Notes: a model not told the origin generated them from the letters alone. A stretch of DNA of 39,965 nucleotides from Akkermansiaceae bacterium (GCA_029253285.1 JAQWZU010000071.1:1-39965), one strand, 5' to 3'; positions 7,557-19,068 are shown, numbered from the stretch's first letter. Made by a program: numbers and translations.

Positions 7557-8621
7557 CTACGCCAAGTCCTCGTTGAAGTAGACCTTTATATAATTCATCT
7601 TTCGCTCTTCATCGTAGCCCTTCTCGAGGACTTCTCCGGGCTTATCGACGACTTTGGGGCGAAGGCGAATTTCCACGCCGGTATCGAGCTTCATGATGGA
7701 CTTCATGAACTTCTTTGCCTTGGTGACGTCACGCTTGGAGATGTCGAAATTCTCTTCGAGGGTAATTCCTTCGTCTTCCTCGAGTCGCTCACGCTCCTCT
7801 TTGAACTTCTTCTTAGCGGCATCGGTGCGGAGAGCTTTTTCCTCGAATTCCTGAAGGCTGAAATTCTTCTGTCCCTTGAGATACGAAAGTGCCTCCTGGG
7901 CGGGTTCATTAACGTCCCACGGCGGGCTGTCATTGGTCGGAGCTTCCGCAGGCGAAACCGCCGCCACGGCGAGCTCGGCCACGCGCTTGGTCATCAAGGC
8001 CGAATCGGGAATGGGACGAACAGTGAGGAAATCACGCACCCAAAATCGCGATTCCGAGCCACCACGATCAAAGGTGAGTACGTAGAAACCCTTCCGCTCA
8101 AAGTGTTCAAGAATGAGGCAGCCTTTGTCGATCTTCTCAGGATTAATCCCCTGTTCGGTCGCGAGTTGGAGGTCGCCGTCTCGTGCCGAAATGCTCAGGA
8201 AAGGCGTCACGCTCTCCGACTTGAGGATACAAATCGCGCGCTTCATTTCGCCGTCCAGATCGATCCCGGTCATCAGGGAAATACAAAGATCGCCCGATTT
8301 AATATTCGGGTGGGAGGATTTGGAATAAAGCCGCTGGGCAATCTCGCAGCCTTTCTCGAGAAGCTTCGACGAATCTTCAAAAATCGCCGCCGCCGAGGCA
8401 TTGACTTCATTTTTCTCCAGCGAGCTGTGATGAGTGAAGCGCTGGCCGACGAGATTACGGAAGGGCCGCAGAAAAATTGGCGTCAGAAGGGCCTGATCGT
8501 CCTCTCCCACCTGAAATAGTTGCTTCGAGGTCTGCAGTGGTTCATCGCGCGAAGGATTCCCCACTTTGGCCAATACCAGGCCGCTAATTTCGACATTCTC
8601 AAAGTTAAGCTTCAAAGTCAT
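7557..8621 (-). CDS. Nucleoid-associated protein, YejK/NdpA family
   Basis: This 354-residue protein matches the YejK/NdpA pattern. An N-terminal half contains ALLTPIFLRPFRNLVGQRFT and SSKLLEKGCEIAQRLYSKS. It is followed by the core SGDLCISLMTGIDLDGEMKR, then AICILKSE and a histidine/aspartate-rich middle. The C-terminal half is charged and lysine-rich (residues about 245-320), consistent with DNA binding. The family associates with the nucleoid; its molecular role is poorly defined. The gene is read leftward from an ATG at 8621, with the short dyad GTCTC-TAAT-GAGAC (8627-8640) just upstream. It is divergent from the VKOR gene. Confidence 0.8.
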   Translation of the reverse strand: MTLKLNFENVEISGLVLAKVGNPSRDEPLQTSKQLFQVGEDDQALLTPIFLRPFRNLVGQRFTHHSSLEKNEVNASAAAIFEDSSKLLEKGCEIAQRLYSKSSHPNIKSGDLCISLMTGIDLDGEMKRAICILKSESVTPFLSISARDGDLQLATEQGINPEKIDKGCLILEHFERKGFYVLTFDRGGSESRFWVRDFLTVRPIPDSALMTKRVAELAVAAVSPAEAPTNDSPPWDVNEPAQEALSYLKGQKNFSLQEFEEKALRTDAAKKKFKEERERLEEDEGITLEENFDISKRDVTKAKKFMKSIMKLDTGVEIRLRPKVVDKPGEVLEKGYDEERKMNYIKVYFNEDLA

Positions 8622-8734
8622 GGGGAGTCTCTAATGAGACAAATCGTAATTAGGAATCCATTTCCCCGAAAAATGCGTGAGATCGTCAAATTTCCTGTTC
8701 ATTCTGATTACGGTCGCTTCAACAATCCACCGCC

Positions 8735-9892
8735 ATGCCATCCAAACGCCGCACTCTCAGCAAAGCCAATTTCTTTCTCGTCCGCGCCTTTGCCTCGATC
8801 GGTCTGTGTATCACCGGATATTTGCTGATCATGAAATTAACCGGGGAAATCAGCTCTATCGTCGGCTGCGGCGGTGAAGGCGGATGTGCCAACGTCCTCG
8901 GCTCAAAATGGTCGGCTTGGGTTCACATTCCAGTAAGTTTGCTCGCCGCTCTATTTTACGCAGCCGTGATTGCATTGTCCTTTCAACGATCGCGCAGCCT
9001 GCTGATCTCTTCAGCGCTCATCTTGATCGGCGCGGCGCTGTGGTTCATGGGAATAATGACTTACAAAATCGAATCATTCTGCCCCTGGTGTCTCGCCACT
9101 CACATCACGGGTATCCTCACCGCAATTTCAATTTTCGTGACGACCCGGCGGACCGGTCCAATTTCCTGGACCGCTTGCTCCATTTTCGCCATCGCCCCCC
9201 TCTCCGTCCTGATTGGCGGGCAAATTTGGGGGCCCGAACCTGACACACATGCCATTAGCGAATATGCCGCCAAAACCAAAAACAAACCCATCCATCAACG
9301 CGGTAGTGGACGCCAACTTACCTATGGCGGAAAGATATTTAACATAGCGCAATTGCCCTTTATCGGCCCGGCCGACGCCAAGCACGTCTTCGTCAAATAC
9401 TTCGACTACACCTGCGGATCCTGCCGGAACATGGAAGAAGACCTCGACAAACTCATGGAAAAACATCCCGGAAAATTCGCGGTAGTCCTCCTCCCCACTC
9501 CGCTGAATCGTGAATGCAATTCCAACCTGAAACCGAAGATTGAAAACCATCCCTGGGCCTGTGAACTGGCCAAACTTGGCTTGGCGGCGTGGAGAGCTCA
9601 ACCTGAGTCCTTCCCCGAGGTTCACAAGCGCCTCTTCAGTCGTCCTATTCTTACCGGGGAGGAGGCCCGCCGTGAAATTTCCCGGATCATCCCCAAAGAA
9701 AAACTGACTCAATCCCTGAAAGATCCCTGGATCAACGACCTCATCAAAGCCAATACCGAGGACCATCAAACTCTCTCCGCCCAGAGCGTCGTCATGCCCA
9801 AACTGCTCCTCGTCGACACCAAGGTCTTTCAGGGAGTCGCCAAGAGTTCAGACATTTTTGTCAGCGCGATGGAAAAGCTCTTCGGACTTTAA
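8735..9892 (+). CDS. VKOR-thioredoxin-fold fusion, disulfide-forming membrane protein
   Basis: The N-terminal domain (residues 1-140) is a bacterial vitamin K epoxide reductase with about four to five membrane helices. It carries the loop cysteines C45 and C51 and the quinone-side CPWC at 116-119. After a linker and a further membrane segment (about 147-163), a DsbA-like thioredoxin-fold domain begins near residue 210 with active-site C227-G-S-C230. VKOR reoxidises the thioredoxin domain and passes electrons to quinone, so the fusion is a self-contained oxidative folding enzyme replacing DsbA/DsbB. All catalytic cysteines are present. Its stop overlaps by four bases the end of the convergent membrane-protein gene. 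Confidence 0.9.
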   Translation: MPSKRRTLSKANFFLVRAFASIGLCITGYLLIMKLTGEISSIVGCGGEGGCANVLGSKWSAWVHIPVSLLAALFYAAVIALSFQRSRSLLISSALILIGAALWFMGIMTYKIESFCPWCLATHITGILTAISIFVTTRRTGPISWTACSIFAIAPLSVLIGGQIWGPEPDTHAISEYAAKTKNKPIHQRGSGRQLTYGGKIFNIAQLPFIGPADAKHVFVKYFDYTCGSCRNMEEDLDKLMEKHPGKFAVVLLPTPLNRECNSNLKPKIENHPWACELAKLGLAAWRAQPESFPEVHKRLFSRPILTGEEARREISRIIPKEKLTQSLKDPWINDLIKANTEDHQTLSAQSVVMPKLLLVDTKVFQGVAKSSDIFVSAMEKLFGL

Positions 9893-10608
9893 GCGTCCTT
9901 ATTTTCCGAAAACTCCTCGATCAATTCCTCCCGCTGTTCCGCCACTGCGCGGTCGAAATTCCCAAGAAGATCACCCGCCTTATCGGTGGATGTAATCAGG
10001 GCAACAATGAGATACTGCGTAATCGCAACAAAGTAACACACCCAGCCGACTGTTCCTTCCGTCGTCCCGGCATCCCCGCCAAAAATCGCCGCCATCATCG
10101 CCAATACCGGAGAGGAACGATTGAGGTGCACACAGGAAAACTTCTTGATCCAACGAACACGATTCACCCAAATTTTGCGCAGACATCCTTTCCCCATCGG
10201 GAGATTCAAGGGGCCTGAATGAATGACTGCAAAAATCGCCTGATCTGGCATCAATTCAATCACTCCAATCACCAGGAGTAATCGAAAAAAGACTCCGATC
10301 CATCCCTGGTCACCATCAAGATCCAGAGGAACCCATCCAAAAAGCAAGTGCTCCATGTTAGCCGTTGCCACCAACAAAATCAGAGCCGCCCGAAACCATC
10401 CCTCGAGATCTTTTTCCAGTTCCTCCTCCACCTGGGCCATACGCATTCCCCGACGCACCACGAGACGAAAAAGAGGAATAGCAATTAAGCCGACCAGAAT
10501 CCTCGTTAAGGGTTTGAGCAACGGACGGAGTATGGCCCATCGAATGATATTTCCAAACACGGCAAGAACCTGCGACATCCGGACCAGAAGGTGAAGAAGA
10601 GATGACAA
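9889..10608 (-). CDS. Multi-pass membrane protein of unknown function
   Basis: The 239-residue product has about five hydrophobic segments: residues 13-35, 37-50, 72-90, 105-125 and 200-222. A charged stretch MAQVEEELEKDLEGWFRA lies between the second and third, and the C-terminus is acidic (REELIEEFSENKDA). I do not recognise the family. The start is chosen from the ribosome site: GGGAGGA lies nine bases before a TTG at 10608, one of the few strong SD motifs in this window. An in-frame ATG at 10578 has no SD. It converges with the VKOR gene and is divergent from the small gene at 10699. Confidence 0.65.
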   Translation of the reverse strand: MSSLLHLLVRMSQVLAVFGNIIRWAILRPLLKPLTRILVGLIAIPLFRLVVRRGMRMAQVEEELEKDLEGWFRAALILLVATANMEHLLFGWVPLDLDGDQGWIGVFFRLLLVIGVIELMPDQAIFAVIHSGPLNLPMGKGCLRKIWVNRVRWIKKFSCVHLNRSSPVLAMMAAIFGGDAGTTEGTVGWVCYFVAITQYLIVALITSTDKAGDLLGNFDRAVAEQREELIEEFSENKDA

Positions 10609-10698
10609 TACATCGTTCCTCCCAGCCGCCGGGATAGCATGGAACGTCCGATTGAGACTCGCATCCAGCCCCCTATCAATTTAACTATCGTCTCCACC

Positions 10699-11043
10699 AT
10701 GAAACCGGAGCCCGTTAATCCCGATGCCATCGCCGCTCTCCAAGGTGTTAAGCATAGCTTCCAAACCGACCGCAATTTTCAGGAAATCCATTGCTCTTCC
10801 AATGCGGCCGCGGAATTGCAGGAAATCGCACCGACCTGCCTCCGCCTGGCCTCCAAGCTGGCCGCCAATGCCGAACTTGGGACCCTCTACCGAATGCAAG
10901 CCAGCTCCGACCACGATCACTTCATCATCCTTGCCCTCAATCCAGAAGTTCCCAACGCACCCGGTCCGCGCTTAGTCGGCCTTCACACCGATCACACCAC
11001 GGACATCGATCATCTGGCGGTGGAACTTACTTCACTTCTCTAA
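10699..11043 (+). CDS. Small protein of unknown function, upstream of roadblock-like gene
   Basis: From the ATG at 10699 the product has 114 residues. An ATG at 10639 would add 20 residues that look non-coding (IQPPINLTIVST). The middle, ELQEIAPTCLRLASKLAANA, suggests a helix, and LYRMQASSDHDHFIILALNP a strand-rich part. No family is recognised. The size, alpha/beta character and tight link (10 bases) to a roadblock-like gene raise the possibility that it is a divergent partner of the same fold. No SD motif is present before either ATG. Confidence 0.55.
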   Translation: MKPEPVNPDAIAALQGVKHSFQTDRNFQEIHCSSNAAAELQEIAPTCLRLASKLAANAELGTLYRMQASSDHDHFIILALNPEVPNAPGPRLVGLHTDHTTDIDHLAVELTSLL

Positions 11044-11053
11044 GCTAAATCCC

Positions 11054-11398
11054 ATGGGCAACAACGAACTCATTCAATATCTCAGCCGTTCGGGAAACAT
11101 TACAGGCTCCTTCCTGGTGAGTCCCACTTGCTCTTATCTGGCAGGTGACCTTCCTGACTTTTTCGACTCAACAAAAATTCCCGCAATGGCTGAAGACGGC
11201 TATACCGCCCTCGAGGCAATTCGCACAAAAATACCTGATGCTAAGGAGATTAGAATAGACACTCACTTGTTAGCAATTTTTTTCCGCGACCTCGGCAGGG
11301 CCCTTCTGATTGTCCTCGTCAATGATTTAGCCAAAGCCAACTCCGCAAAAATTGCAATCGATGTCGTGGCGCGCCGGTATTTACCGGAGGGAGGTTGA
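11054..11398 (+). CDS. Roadblock/LC7-like small protein
   Basis: The 114-residue product has the order expected of a roadblock/LC7 fold: an opening helix (NELIQYLSRSG), a strand with TGSFLVSPTCSYLAGDLP, a long helix (AMAEDGYTALEAIRT), then strands KEIRIDTHLLAIFFRDLGRA and LLIVLVNDLA with a closing helix. Such proteins dimerise and regulate small GTPases or nucleotide-binding partners. No GTPase gene is present here. Instead the gene is followed 246 bases later by a Ser/Thr protein kinase on the same strand. The roadblock call rests on pattern, not alignment. Confidence 0.5.
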   Translation: MGNNELIQYLSRSGNITGSFLVSPTCSYLAGDLPDFFDSTKIPAMAEDGYTALEAIRTKIPDAKEIRIDTHLLAIFFRDLGRALLIVLVNDLAKANSAKIAIDVVARRYLPEGG

Positions 11399-11422
11399 AA
11401 AGATGCAATCCAGCGAAGCAAG

Positions 11423-11451
11423 TTGACGCCTTAAATTTTTTCACTTATCCA
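11423..11451 (+). promoter_or_regulatory. Weak sigma70-like promoter candidate for the kinase gene
   Basis: TTGACG (11423-11428) and TATCCA (11446-11451) are separated by 17 bases in the 246-base gap ahead of the kinase gene. The -35 hexamer is close to consensus, the -10 is poor. The gap also has a GGTTAT/ATAACC inverted repeat (11477-11482, 11501-11506). Confidence 0.25.
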
Positions 11452-11644
11452 CAATCCGCCCATTTGAATTTCATCGGGTTATCAGGAAAGCCAAAACGAA
11501 ATAACCTTTATCGAAGACAAACAGGCTCGAGGGTCAGCTTCATTCATACATTAAACAGCAGTAAAAGGGTTCACAACTCCTCCCAAACATTGCGGTTTAA
11601 TACAAGCTACCAAGTTAATTGAGGGTTCACGGTTTCTATTCCCC

Positions 11645-13483
11645 ATGTCCGGCTACAAAAATCGACCGATCGACCCGCTTTCCCAAGCGGCCAGGCTCTC
11701 GCGGTCCCAACCGAATCCTATTCAGGTGCAGCATCACACGATGCCGGTTCAAGCACAGCAGCCCCATTACCCCCAAGCTCCGCAACAGCAACAATATCCA
11801 CAAGCCCCGCTCCAATACCAACAGCAGGAACCTCAATATCAGCACCCTGCTCCTCAATACCAGCATCCCCTGCCACAACAATATCAGCAACCGGTTGCTC
11901 CCCATTACCCACAAGCGCCACAACAACAGCAATACCAGCATCCCCTGCCGCACGCTCCCTCTCTGCCACAGGCTCCGTATTACCCGGCTCAACAGCAGGC
12001 TCACTATCAACAGCCCCAACAATACCAACAAACCATCCCGGAGCCGCCGAGGACACGCCGTCTAATCACTGGCGATTCCATGACATCTCCGGCAACCCAA
12101 CAGATCCCCGTTCCCACAGCCACCCAGCGTGTGGCCGTCGGCCCCCCGCAGGCATTTACCGGAGAAATCCCGGTACCTCCTCCCACGAGAGCCCTCAATG
12201 TTGGTGTTCTTCAAAATCAAGGGCAGGTCATTCCCGCGCCTACCGCCACCCAACCAATGAACGTGGAGCAAGCACGCACCTATTCAGGCGGAAACGCTCT
12301 CGTGCCTGCCAATCTCAACGGTGTCGCGGGTTCCCAAATGGCAACCCCTCTGGGACCTGAAGGACAAACCATTCCGCCTCCCCCTCCCACCAGATTGCTG
12401 GTCGGAAGAACCGACGATCTGAAACCGGCCCAAGCCACTATCACCGCCACACCTGCTGCAGTGGCAGTCGCCGCTCCTGTCGATGAAGCTGCCTTAGACT
12501 CCGCAGTCACCAGTCTCGGACCGGTTCCTTACTACTCACTCAGCCAGATCGTCGAAAACCTCCAGACTCTCACCGGCATTCCAACCGGAACCTCCGCAGT
12601 CAGCGTCCATACCTCCGGCCATGTCGCTGCCGAAAGCAATCCCGGTAAACGCTATCTCAATGAACAGGAAATCGGCGAAGGTGGCACCTCCGTGGTCTAT
12701 CGGGCTACCGACAGGCGAATGGGGAGAAACGTTGCTCTCAAACGATTCAAATCCATCTCACGGACCGACAAAAATCGTGACTACGCGCTGGAAATGAAAT
12801 CCGCGTCGCATATCAGCCACCCATACGTCGTGAGCATTTACGATGCCGATATCGATGAAAAAGGACGCTATATTACCATGGAGTTGATCGAAGGCTTCAA
12901 TATGGAAGAAGCGATCAAAATTCGGAAACTCAATTTCGACATCAACCGCTTTATCAATTTCGCCGAGCAAGCACTCGAAGGATTGGAAGCAACACACAAG
13001 TCCGGCTTACTTCACCTTGATTTGAAGCCCTCCAACATCATGCTCTGCGAGCAGGGTGGGGGCCGCGATATTATCAAGCTCATCGACTACGGACGCGCCC
13101 AACTCATTCAGGACGAGAACGGTGATGCGCCAAAAGGGCGTGGACTCGAAGGCGCCATTTTCTTTTGCTCACCAGAGCAGATTCTCAAAGAAGACCTCGA
13201 TATCCGCACCGACCTCTACGCCCTGGGAACAGTCTTTTATTGGGTCCTCACGCATCGACGCCCATTCGACGGAGGCAATCCCATCTCCATCATGTCGGCC
13301 CATCTTCAGCATATCGTCACCGACATCTCGGAAATCATTCCCAACATTCCCAAGTGGCTTGCTGAATGGGTCATGTCATTGATCGCCTTGGAAAAAGATG
13401 ATCGTCCCCAGTCGGCTGCCGAAGCACTCGATACCCTGCTCAATGGAAGAGACGAACAGAAGGTCACCAAGTTCCGTGCTTGA
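11645..13483 (+). CDS. Ser/Thr protein kinase with Q/P/Y-rich, repeat-bearing N-terminus
   Basis: The C-terminal 270 residues form a Hanks-type kinase. The glycine loop is at 343-349 (IGEGGTSV), the ATP-binding lysine is K366 (VALKRF) and the catalytic loop is H457-L-D459-L-K-P-S-N464. The metal-binding motif is D481-Y-G483, a DFG variant. SPE lies at 509-511 and DLYALG at 523-528. All catalytic residues are present, so it should be active. Residues 30-130 are a low-complexity Gln/Pro/Tyr tract. Residues 131-254 carry five copies of a motif close to I-P-x-P-x-x-T-[RQ]. No membrane segment is seen, so the kinase is probably cytosolic. Two small genes precede it on the same strand. A terminator follows at 13506. 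Confidence 0.9.
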   Translation: MSGYKNRPIDPLSQAARLSRSQPNPIQVQHHTMPVQAQQPHYPQAPQQQQYPQAPLQYQQQEPQYQHPAPQYQHPLPQQYQQPVAPHYPQAPQQQQYQHPLPHAPSLPQAPYYPAQQQAHYQQPQQYQQTIPEPPRTRRLITGDSMTSPATQQIPVPTATQRVAVGPPQAFTGEIPVPPPTRALNVGVLQNQGQVIPAPTATQPMNVEQARTYSGGNALVPANLNGVAGSQMATPLGPEGQTIPPPPPTRLLVGRTDDLKPAQATITATPAAVAVAAPVDEAALDSAVTSLGPVPYYSLSQIVENLQTLTGIPTGTSAVSVHTSGHVAAESNPGKRYLNEQEIGEGGTSVVYRATDRRMGRNVALKRFKSISRTDKNRDYALEMKSASHISHPYVVSIYDADIDEKGRYITMELIEGFNMEEAIKIRKLNFDINRFINFAEQALEGLEATHKSGLLHLDLKPSNIMLCEQGGGRDIIKLIDYGRAQLIQDENGDAPKGRGLEGAIFFCSPEQILKEDLDIRTDLYALGTVFYWVLTHRRPFDGGNPISIMSAHLQHIVTDISEIIPNIPKWLAEWVMSLIALEKDDRPQSAAEALDTLLNGRDEQKVTKFRA

Positions 13484-13505
13484 GTCCTCGCCGACAAACC
13501 TTCGT

Positions 13506-13536
13506 AAATCACGGGAATGCCACCTGTGATTTTTTT
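13506..13536 (+). terminator. Rho-independent terminator after the kinase gene
   Basis: AAATCAC (13506-13512) pairs with GTGATTT (13526-13532) and the stem runs into a T-tract reaching 13536. It lies 22 bases after the kinase stop and would end rightward transcription before the convergent ATP synthase operon. Confidence 0.75.
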
Positions 13537-13548
13537 ATGTCCCGACGT

Positions 13549-13579
13549 AAAAAAACGACGAACCGAATCGAACCGTCGT
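13549..13579 (-). terminator. Rho-independent terminator of the ATP synthase operon
   Basis: Read leftward, ACGACG (13574-13579 on top as CGTCGT) pairs with CGTCGT (13555-13560 on top as ACGACG) across a 13-base loop. A run of seven T follows (A-tract 13549-13555 on the top strand). It lies 25 bases past the atpC stop. Confidence 0.75.
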
Positions 13580-13603
13580 CTTTGAAATTTGTGAGAGGGA
13601 ACT

Positions 13604-14011
13604 CTAGCGGCGCTTGCGCTTCAGCTTGAGCATGGCCTCGGACTTGGCAATGGACATCATGAGAGCCTGCATTTCCTCGGGATCATCTCCCACCACTCCA
13701 TCCAGAGCATTTTTGGCCCGCTTCATTGCCTCTTCGACCTGATGCTCGTCGATGGCGTCTTCGCCGATCGCAAGATCAATGAGAACGGAAACCTTGTCCC
13801 CGGTCACTTCCACAAATCCCTCACCAACGGCAAGCTCCTCGACTTTACCGTCCTTGAGGTAACGAAGCTCACCCGGTTGCAAGGGTGCCACCAATGCGGA
13901 GTGCATTGCCAGAATGCCCATCTCACCTTCGCTACCAGGCAGGTAAACGTCATCGACGGAATCTGAGAAGATCGTCTTCTCGGGAGTTACGATGTCGAGT
14001 TGGAATGGCAT
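13604..14011 (-). CDS. atpC: F1Fo ATP synthase subunit epsilon
   Basis: Epsilon is part of the central rotor stalk and can inhibit ATP hydrolysis. The N-terminal beta-barrel begins MPFQLDIVTPEKTIFSDSVD and contains LPGSEGEMGILAMHSALVAP and LQPGELRYLKDG, both family hallmarks. The C-terminal helical hairpin follows from about residue 85 and ends in a basic KLKRKRR. At 135 residues it has the usual length. It is the last gene of the operon, 27 bases after atpD, with a terminator just beyond. The ATG has no SD motif. Confidence 0.95.
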   Translation of the reverse strand: MPFQLDIVTPEKTIFSDSVDDVYLPGSEGEMGILAMHSALVAPLQPGELRYLKDGKVEELAVGEGFVEVTGDKVSVLIDLAIGEDAIDEHQVEEAMKRAKNALDGVVGDDPEEMQALMMSIAKSEAMLKLKRKRR

Positions 14012-14038
14012 GAGATAGAATAGGCTCGGTTGGAAAAA

Positions 14039-16454
<2,416 letters not shown>

Positions 16455-16495
16455 TGGAAATGAAGAATTTTAAATTTGATAAACGGAACCAAGCC

Positions 16496-18028
16496 TTACT
16501 TCCAACTTCCTTTGAAGTCTTCAAGGGCGGTTTTAAGACCAACATTGGTGTCGTCCGAAAGTGCCTTCTCGTCGGCAATCTTCTGCAGAAGTTCAGCCTT
16601 GCGTGTGGAGAGAAATTCCTCAAGAGCAGCCTGACACTCCTTGACGCGTTCCACATCGACATCATCGAAGTGACCGTTCTGCATGGCCCAGAGAACTGCC
16701 ACTTCCATCTCCATGGAAAGCGGTGAATACTGGTTCTGTTTAAAGAGTTCAACGATGCGTTGTCCGCGGCTGATCTTGGCCTTGGTGGCATCATCAAGAT
16801 CCGAACCGAACTGGGCGAAGGCCTGAAGTTCGCGGAACTGTGCGAGGTCCAATTTGGTTGTTCCTGAGACTTTCTTAATCGCCTTGGTCTGCGCCGCGGA
16901 TCCCACACGGGAGACGGAGAGGCCAACGGAAATCGCAGGGCGGATACCCTGGTAGAACAAGTCGGTCTCAAGGAAGATCTGACCGTCGGTAATGGAAATC
17001 ACGTTGGTGGGAATGTATGCCGAAACGTCACCAGCCTGGGTTTCAATAATTGGAAGCGCAGTCAGGGAACCCCCGCCTTCTTTTTTCGAGAGACGTGCGG
17101 AACGCTCAAGGAGACGTGAATGAAGGTAGAAAACATCTCCGGGATAAGCTTCGCGACCGGATGGGCGACGAAGAATCAGGGACACCTGACGATAGGCAAC
17201 AGCCTGCTTGGAAAGGTCATCGAAGACAATCAGGACGTCCTTACCCTGGTCCATGAGATACTCGGCGAGAGCACATCCGGAGTAGGGAGCGAGGAACTGG
17301 TTGGTTGCAGAGTCCGAAGCGCAAGCAGCAACGATGATGGTGTTGTCGAGAGCGCCGGCTTCTTCGAGAATGGAGACGGTCCGGGCGACGTTTGACTGCT
17401 TCTGACCGATGGCAACATAGACGCAGTAAACTGGCTTGTGGTCTTTAAGGCGACCTTCAGCAGCGGCCTTGTTCTGATTGGACTGCGAAATGATAGTGTC
17501 GATCGCAATGGTCGTCTTGCCGGTGGAGCGGTCACCAATGATAAGTTCACGCTGACCGCGGCCGATGGGGATCATGGCGTCAATGGAAGCAATACCGGTC
17601 TGAAGCGGAACCGAAACGGACTCACGCTTAATAATGCCGGGAGCAATCTTCTCAACGGGATATTCGGTTTCCGAAGCAATCTCCCCTTTGCCGTCGATCG
17701 GACGAGCAAGAGTGTCGACAACACGACCGAGAAATGATTCGCCAACGGGAATCGAAAGAAGCTGACCAGTGGTCTTACACTCCATTCCCTCGGTGATGTG
17801 CTTACCGTCACCGAGGAACACAACTCCCACTTCGCCTTCCTCAAGGTTCAGGGCGAGGCCCATCAGGCCGCCGGGGAATTCAATCATTTCGTTCAACTGC
17901 GCGGAACTGAGTCCTTCCACTTTGGCGACACCGTCACCAGTTTCACGGACGATACCGATGTTGGTCTTCTTAACGGACGTTTTGACGTTCGCGATTTGGG
18001 CTTCCAGTTCTTGGAGAATGCTGCTCAT
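16496..18028 (-). CDS. atpA: F1Fo ATP synthase subunit alpha
   Basis: Alpha subunits alternate with beta and hold the non-catalytic nucleotide sites. The P-loop [15 protein letters not shown] lies near residue 170. [40 protein letters not shown], and [20 protein letters not shown] are all typical. The signature [20 protein letters not shown] is intact. Length (510) is standard. Its N-terminus starts [20 protein letters not shown], which contacts delta. The ATG at 18028 has a C-rich leader without SD. Confidence 0.98.
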   Translation of the reverse strand: MSSILQELEAQIANVKTSVKKTNIGIVRETGDGVAKVEGLSSAQLNEMIEFPGGLMGLALNLEEGEVGVVFLGDGKHITEGMECKTTGQLLSIPVGESFLGRVVDTLARPIDGKGEIASETEYPVEKIAPGIIKRESVSVPLQTGIASIDAMIPIGRGQRELIIGDRSTGKTTIAIDTIISQSNQNKAAAEGRLKDHKPVYCVYVAIGQKQSNVARTVSILEEAGALDNTIIVAACASDSATNQFLAPYSGCALAEYLMDQGKDVLIVFDDLSKQAVAYRQVSLILRRPSGREAYPGDVFYLHSRLLERSARLSKKEGGGSLTALPIIETQAGDVSAYIPTNVISITDGQIFLETDLFYQGIRPAISVGLSVSRVGSAAQTKAIKKVSGTTKLDLAQFRELQAFAQFGSDLDDATKAKISRGQRIVELFKQNQYSPLSMEMEVAVLWAMQNGHFDDVDVERVKECQAALEEFLSTRKAELLQKIADEKALSDDTNVGLKTALEDFKGSWK

Positions 18029-18064
18029 GACTTTAAAGGGTTAGAGAGTGGGTGAAGGAGATTG

Positions 18065-18457
18065 TTAAAATGAATTTGCGAGAGTTTCGAGGCGGGCCTT
18101 AACCGAGCCATCGTAGACGTCATTTCCGACGCGGATGCGAAGACCACCGAGGAGTTCGGGGTCGACTTTGAAATTGAATGTCAGTCCCTCGCCGTATTCT
18201 TTACAAAGAGAGGTTTGGACTTTGCCGAGAGTTACTTCGTCAAGCTTCGCCGCGCTTTCCACGGTGACCTGCTTTTTGATCAGTTCGGCCTGAACGAGAC
18301 GACGAAGAGAAACAAGAATGCCCCGATAGTCACGGGGCTTCTCATCGCCAATTCTCTTGATGATGGGCTTCAACTTCCGCGCGTCGATTTTACCGTCCTT
18401 GAGGCAAAGGCGGAAAATTCGGCGAGCGGTGCTCTGGGCGACTTTGGAAGCTTTCAT
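18065..18457 (-). CDS. atpH: F1Fo ATP synthase subunit delta, shortened form
   Basis: Delta links F1 to the peripheral stalk. The C-terminal signature GGLRIRVGNDVYDGSVKARL is clear (residues 104-123). The protein has only 130 residues, against about 175-185 in most bacteria. The first helix (VAQSTARRIFRLCLKDGKID) runs almost directly into the part that aligns with helices five and six of the usual N-terminal bundle. A block of roughly 45-50 residues in the middle of that domain appears to be absent. The reading frame is intact and flanked normally by atpF and atpA, so I take it as a functional compact variant rather than a broken gene. Confidence 0.88.
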   Translation of the reverse strand: MKASKVAQSTARRIFRLCLKDGKIDARKLKPIIKRIGDEKPRDYRGILVSLRRLVQAELIKKQVTVESAAKLDEVTLGKVQTSLCKEYGEGLTFNFKVDPELLGGLRIRVGNDVYDGSVKARLETLANSF

Positions 18458-18485
18458 CGGATGTTAAAAATTGACGAAATGAGAT

Positions 18486-19022
18486 TTACAAGCTGGAGAG
18501 GGCTTCTTTATTGATGCGCTTCTGGTCGGTAGCATTGAGGGTCTTACCGGTAACTTGCGTGGTGGTTTCGACGACGAGGCGGCCGAATTCCTTTTTGATC
18601 TCCGCCTTGAGAGCGGCAGCTTCGGCTTTGGATGCTTCCTCAGCTTTGGCGAGAATATTTTGAGCTTGGGCAACAGCCTCCTGGGATTTTTTCTCCGCGA
18701 GGGCGGCAGCGCTCTCTTTGGCTTCATCCACGAGGCGCTTGGCGTCCTCGTTGGCCGCTTCAAGGAGAGTGGCCTTTTCTTGTTCGCTGTCAGCAAGCTT
18801 CTGCTCGATCTCTACGAGTTTGGCCTCACCATCGGCGATGCGATTCTTCCGCTTTTCAAGGATCTCTTGGATCGGGCCAAAGGCAAATCTCTTGAGGACA
18901 TACAGCACCAGGGCAAAATTAACTACCTGTGCGATGAACAAAGGTGCTTTCCAGCCGAAAGTCCGGCCGATCTCTTTTGCGGTGTCAGCGAGGCCTCCGG
19001 CTTCTGCGAGAAGTGTGAACAT
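18486..19022 (-). CDS. atpF: F1Fo ATP synthase subunit b
   Basis: Subunit b forms the peripheral stalk. A single membrane helix (residues about 27-47, APLFIAQVVNFALVLYVLKR) is followed by FAFGPIQEILEKRKNRIADG, the classic start of the b coiled coil. A long charged Ala/Glu/Lys helix then runs to residue 178. One b gene is present, so the stalk is probably a homodimer. The leader before the ATG is C/A-rich (CACAACCACCAAGTCAC) with no SD. A strong hairpin lies between this gene and atpE upstream. Confidence 0.95.
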   Translation of the reverse strand: MFTLLAEAGGLADTAKEIGRTFGWKAPLFIAQVVNFALVLYVLKRFAFGPIQEILEKRKNRIADGEAKLVEIEQKLADSEQEKATLLEAANEDAKRLVDEAKESAAALAEKKSQEAVAQAQNILAKAEEASKAEAAALKAEIKKEFGRLVVETTTQVTGKTLNATDQKRINKEALSSL

Positions 19023-19068
19023 GTGACTTGGTGGTTGTGTAGTTGGGAAAAAGAATCAGAAAAAAGGT

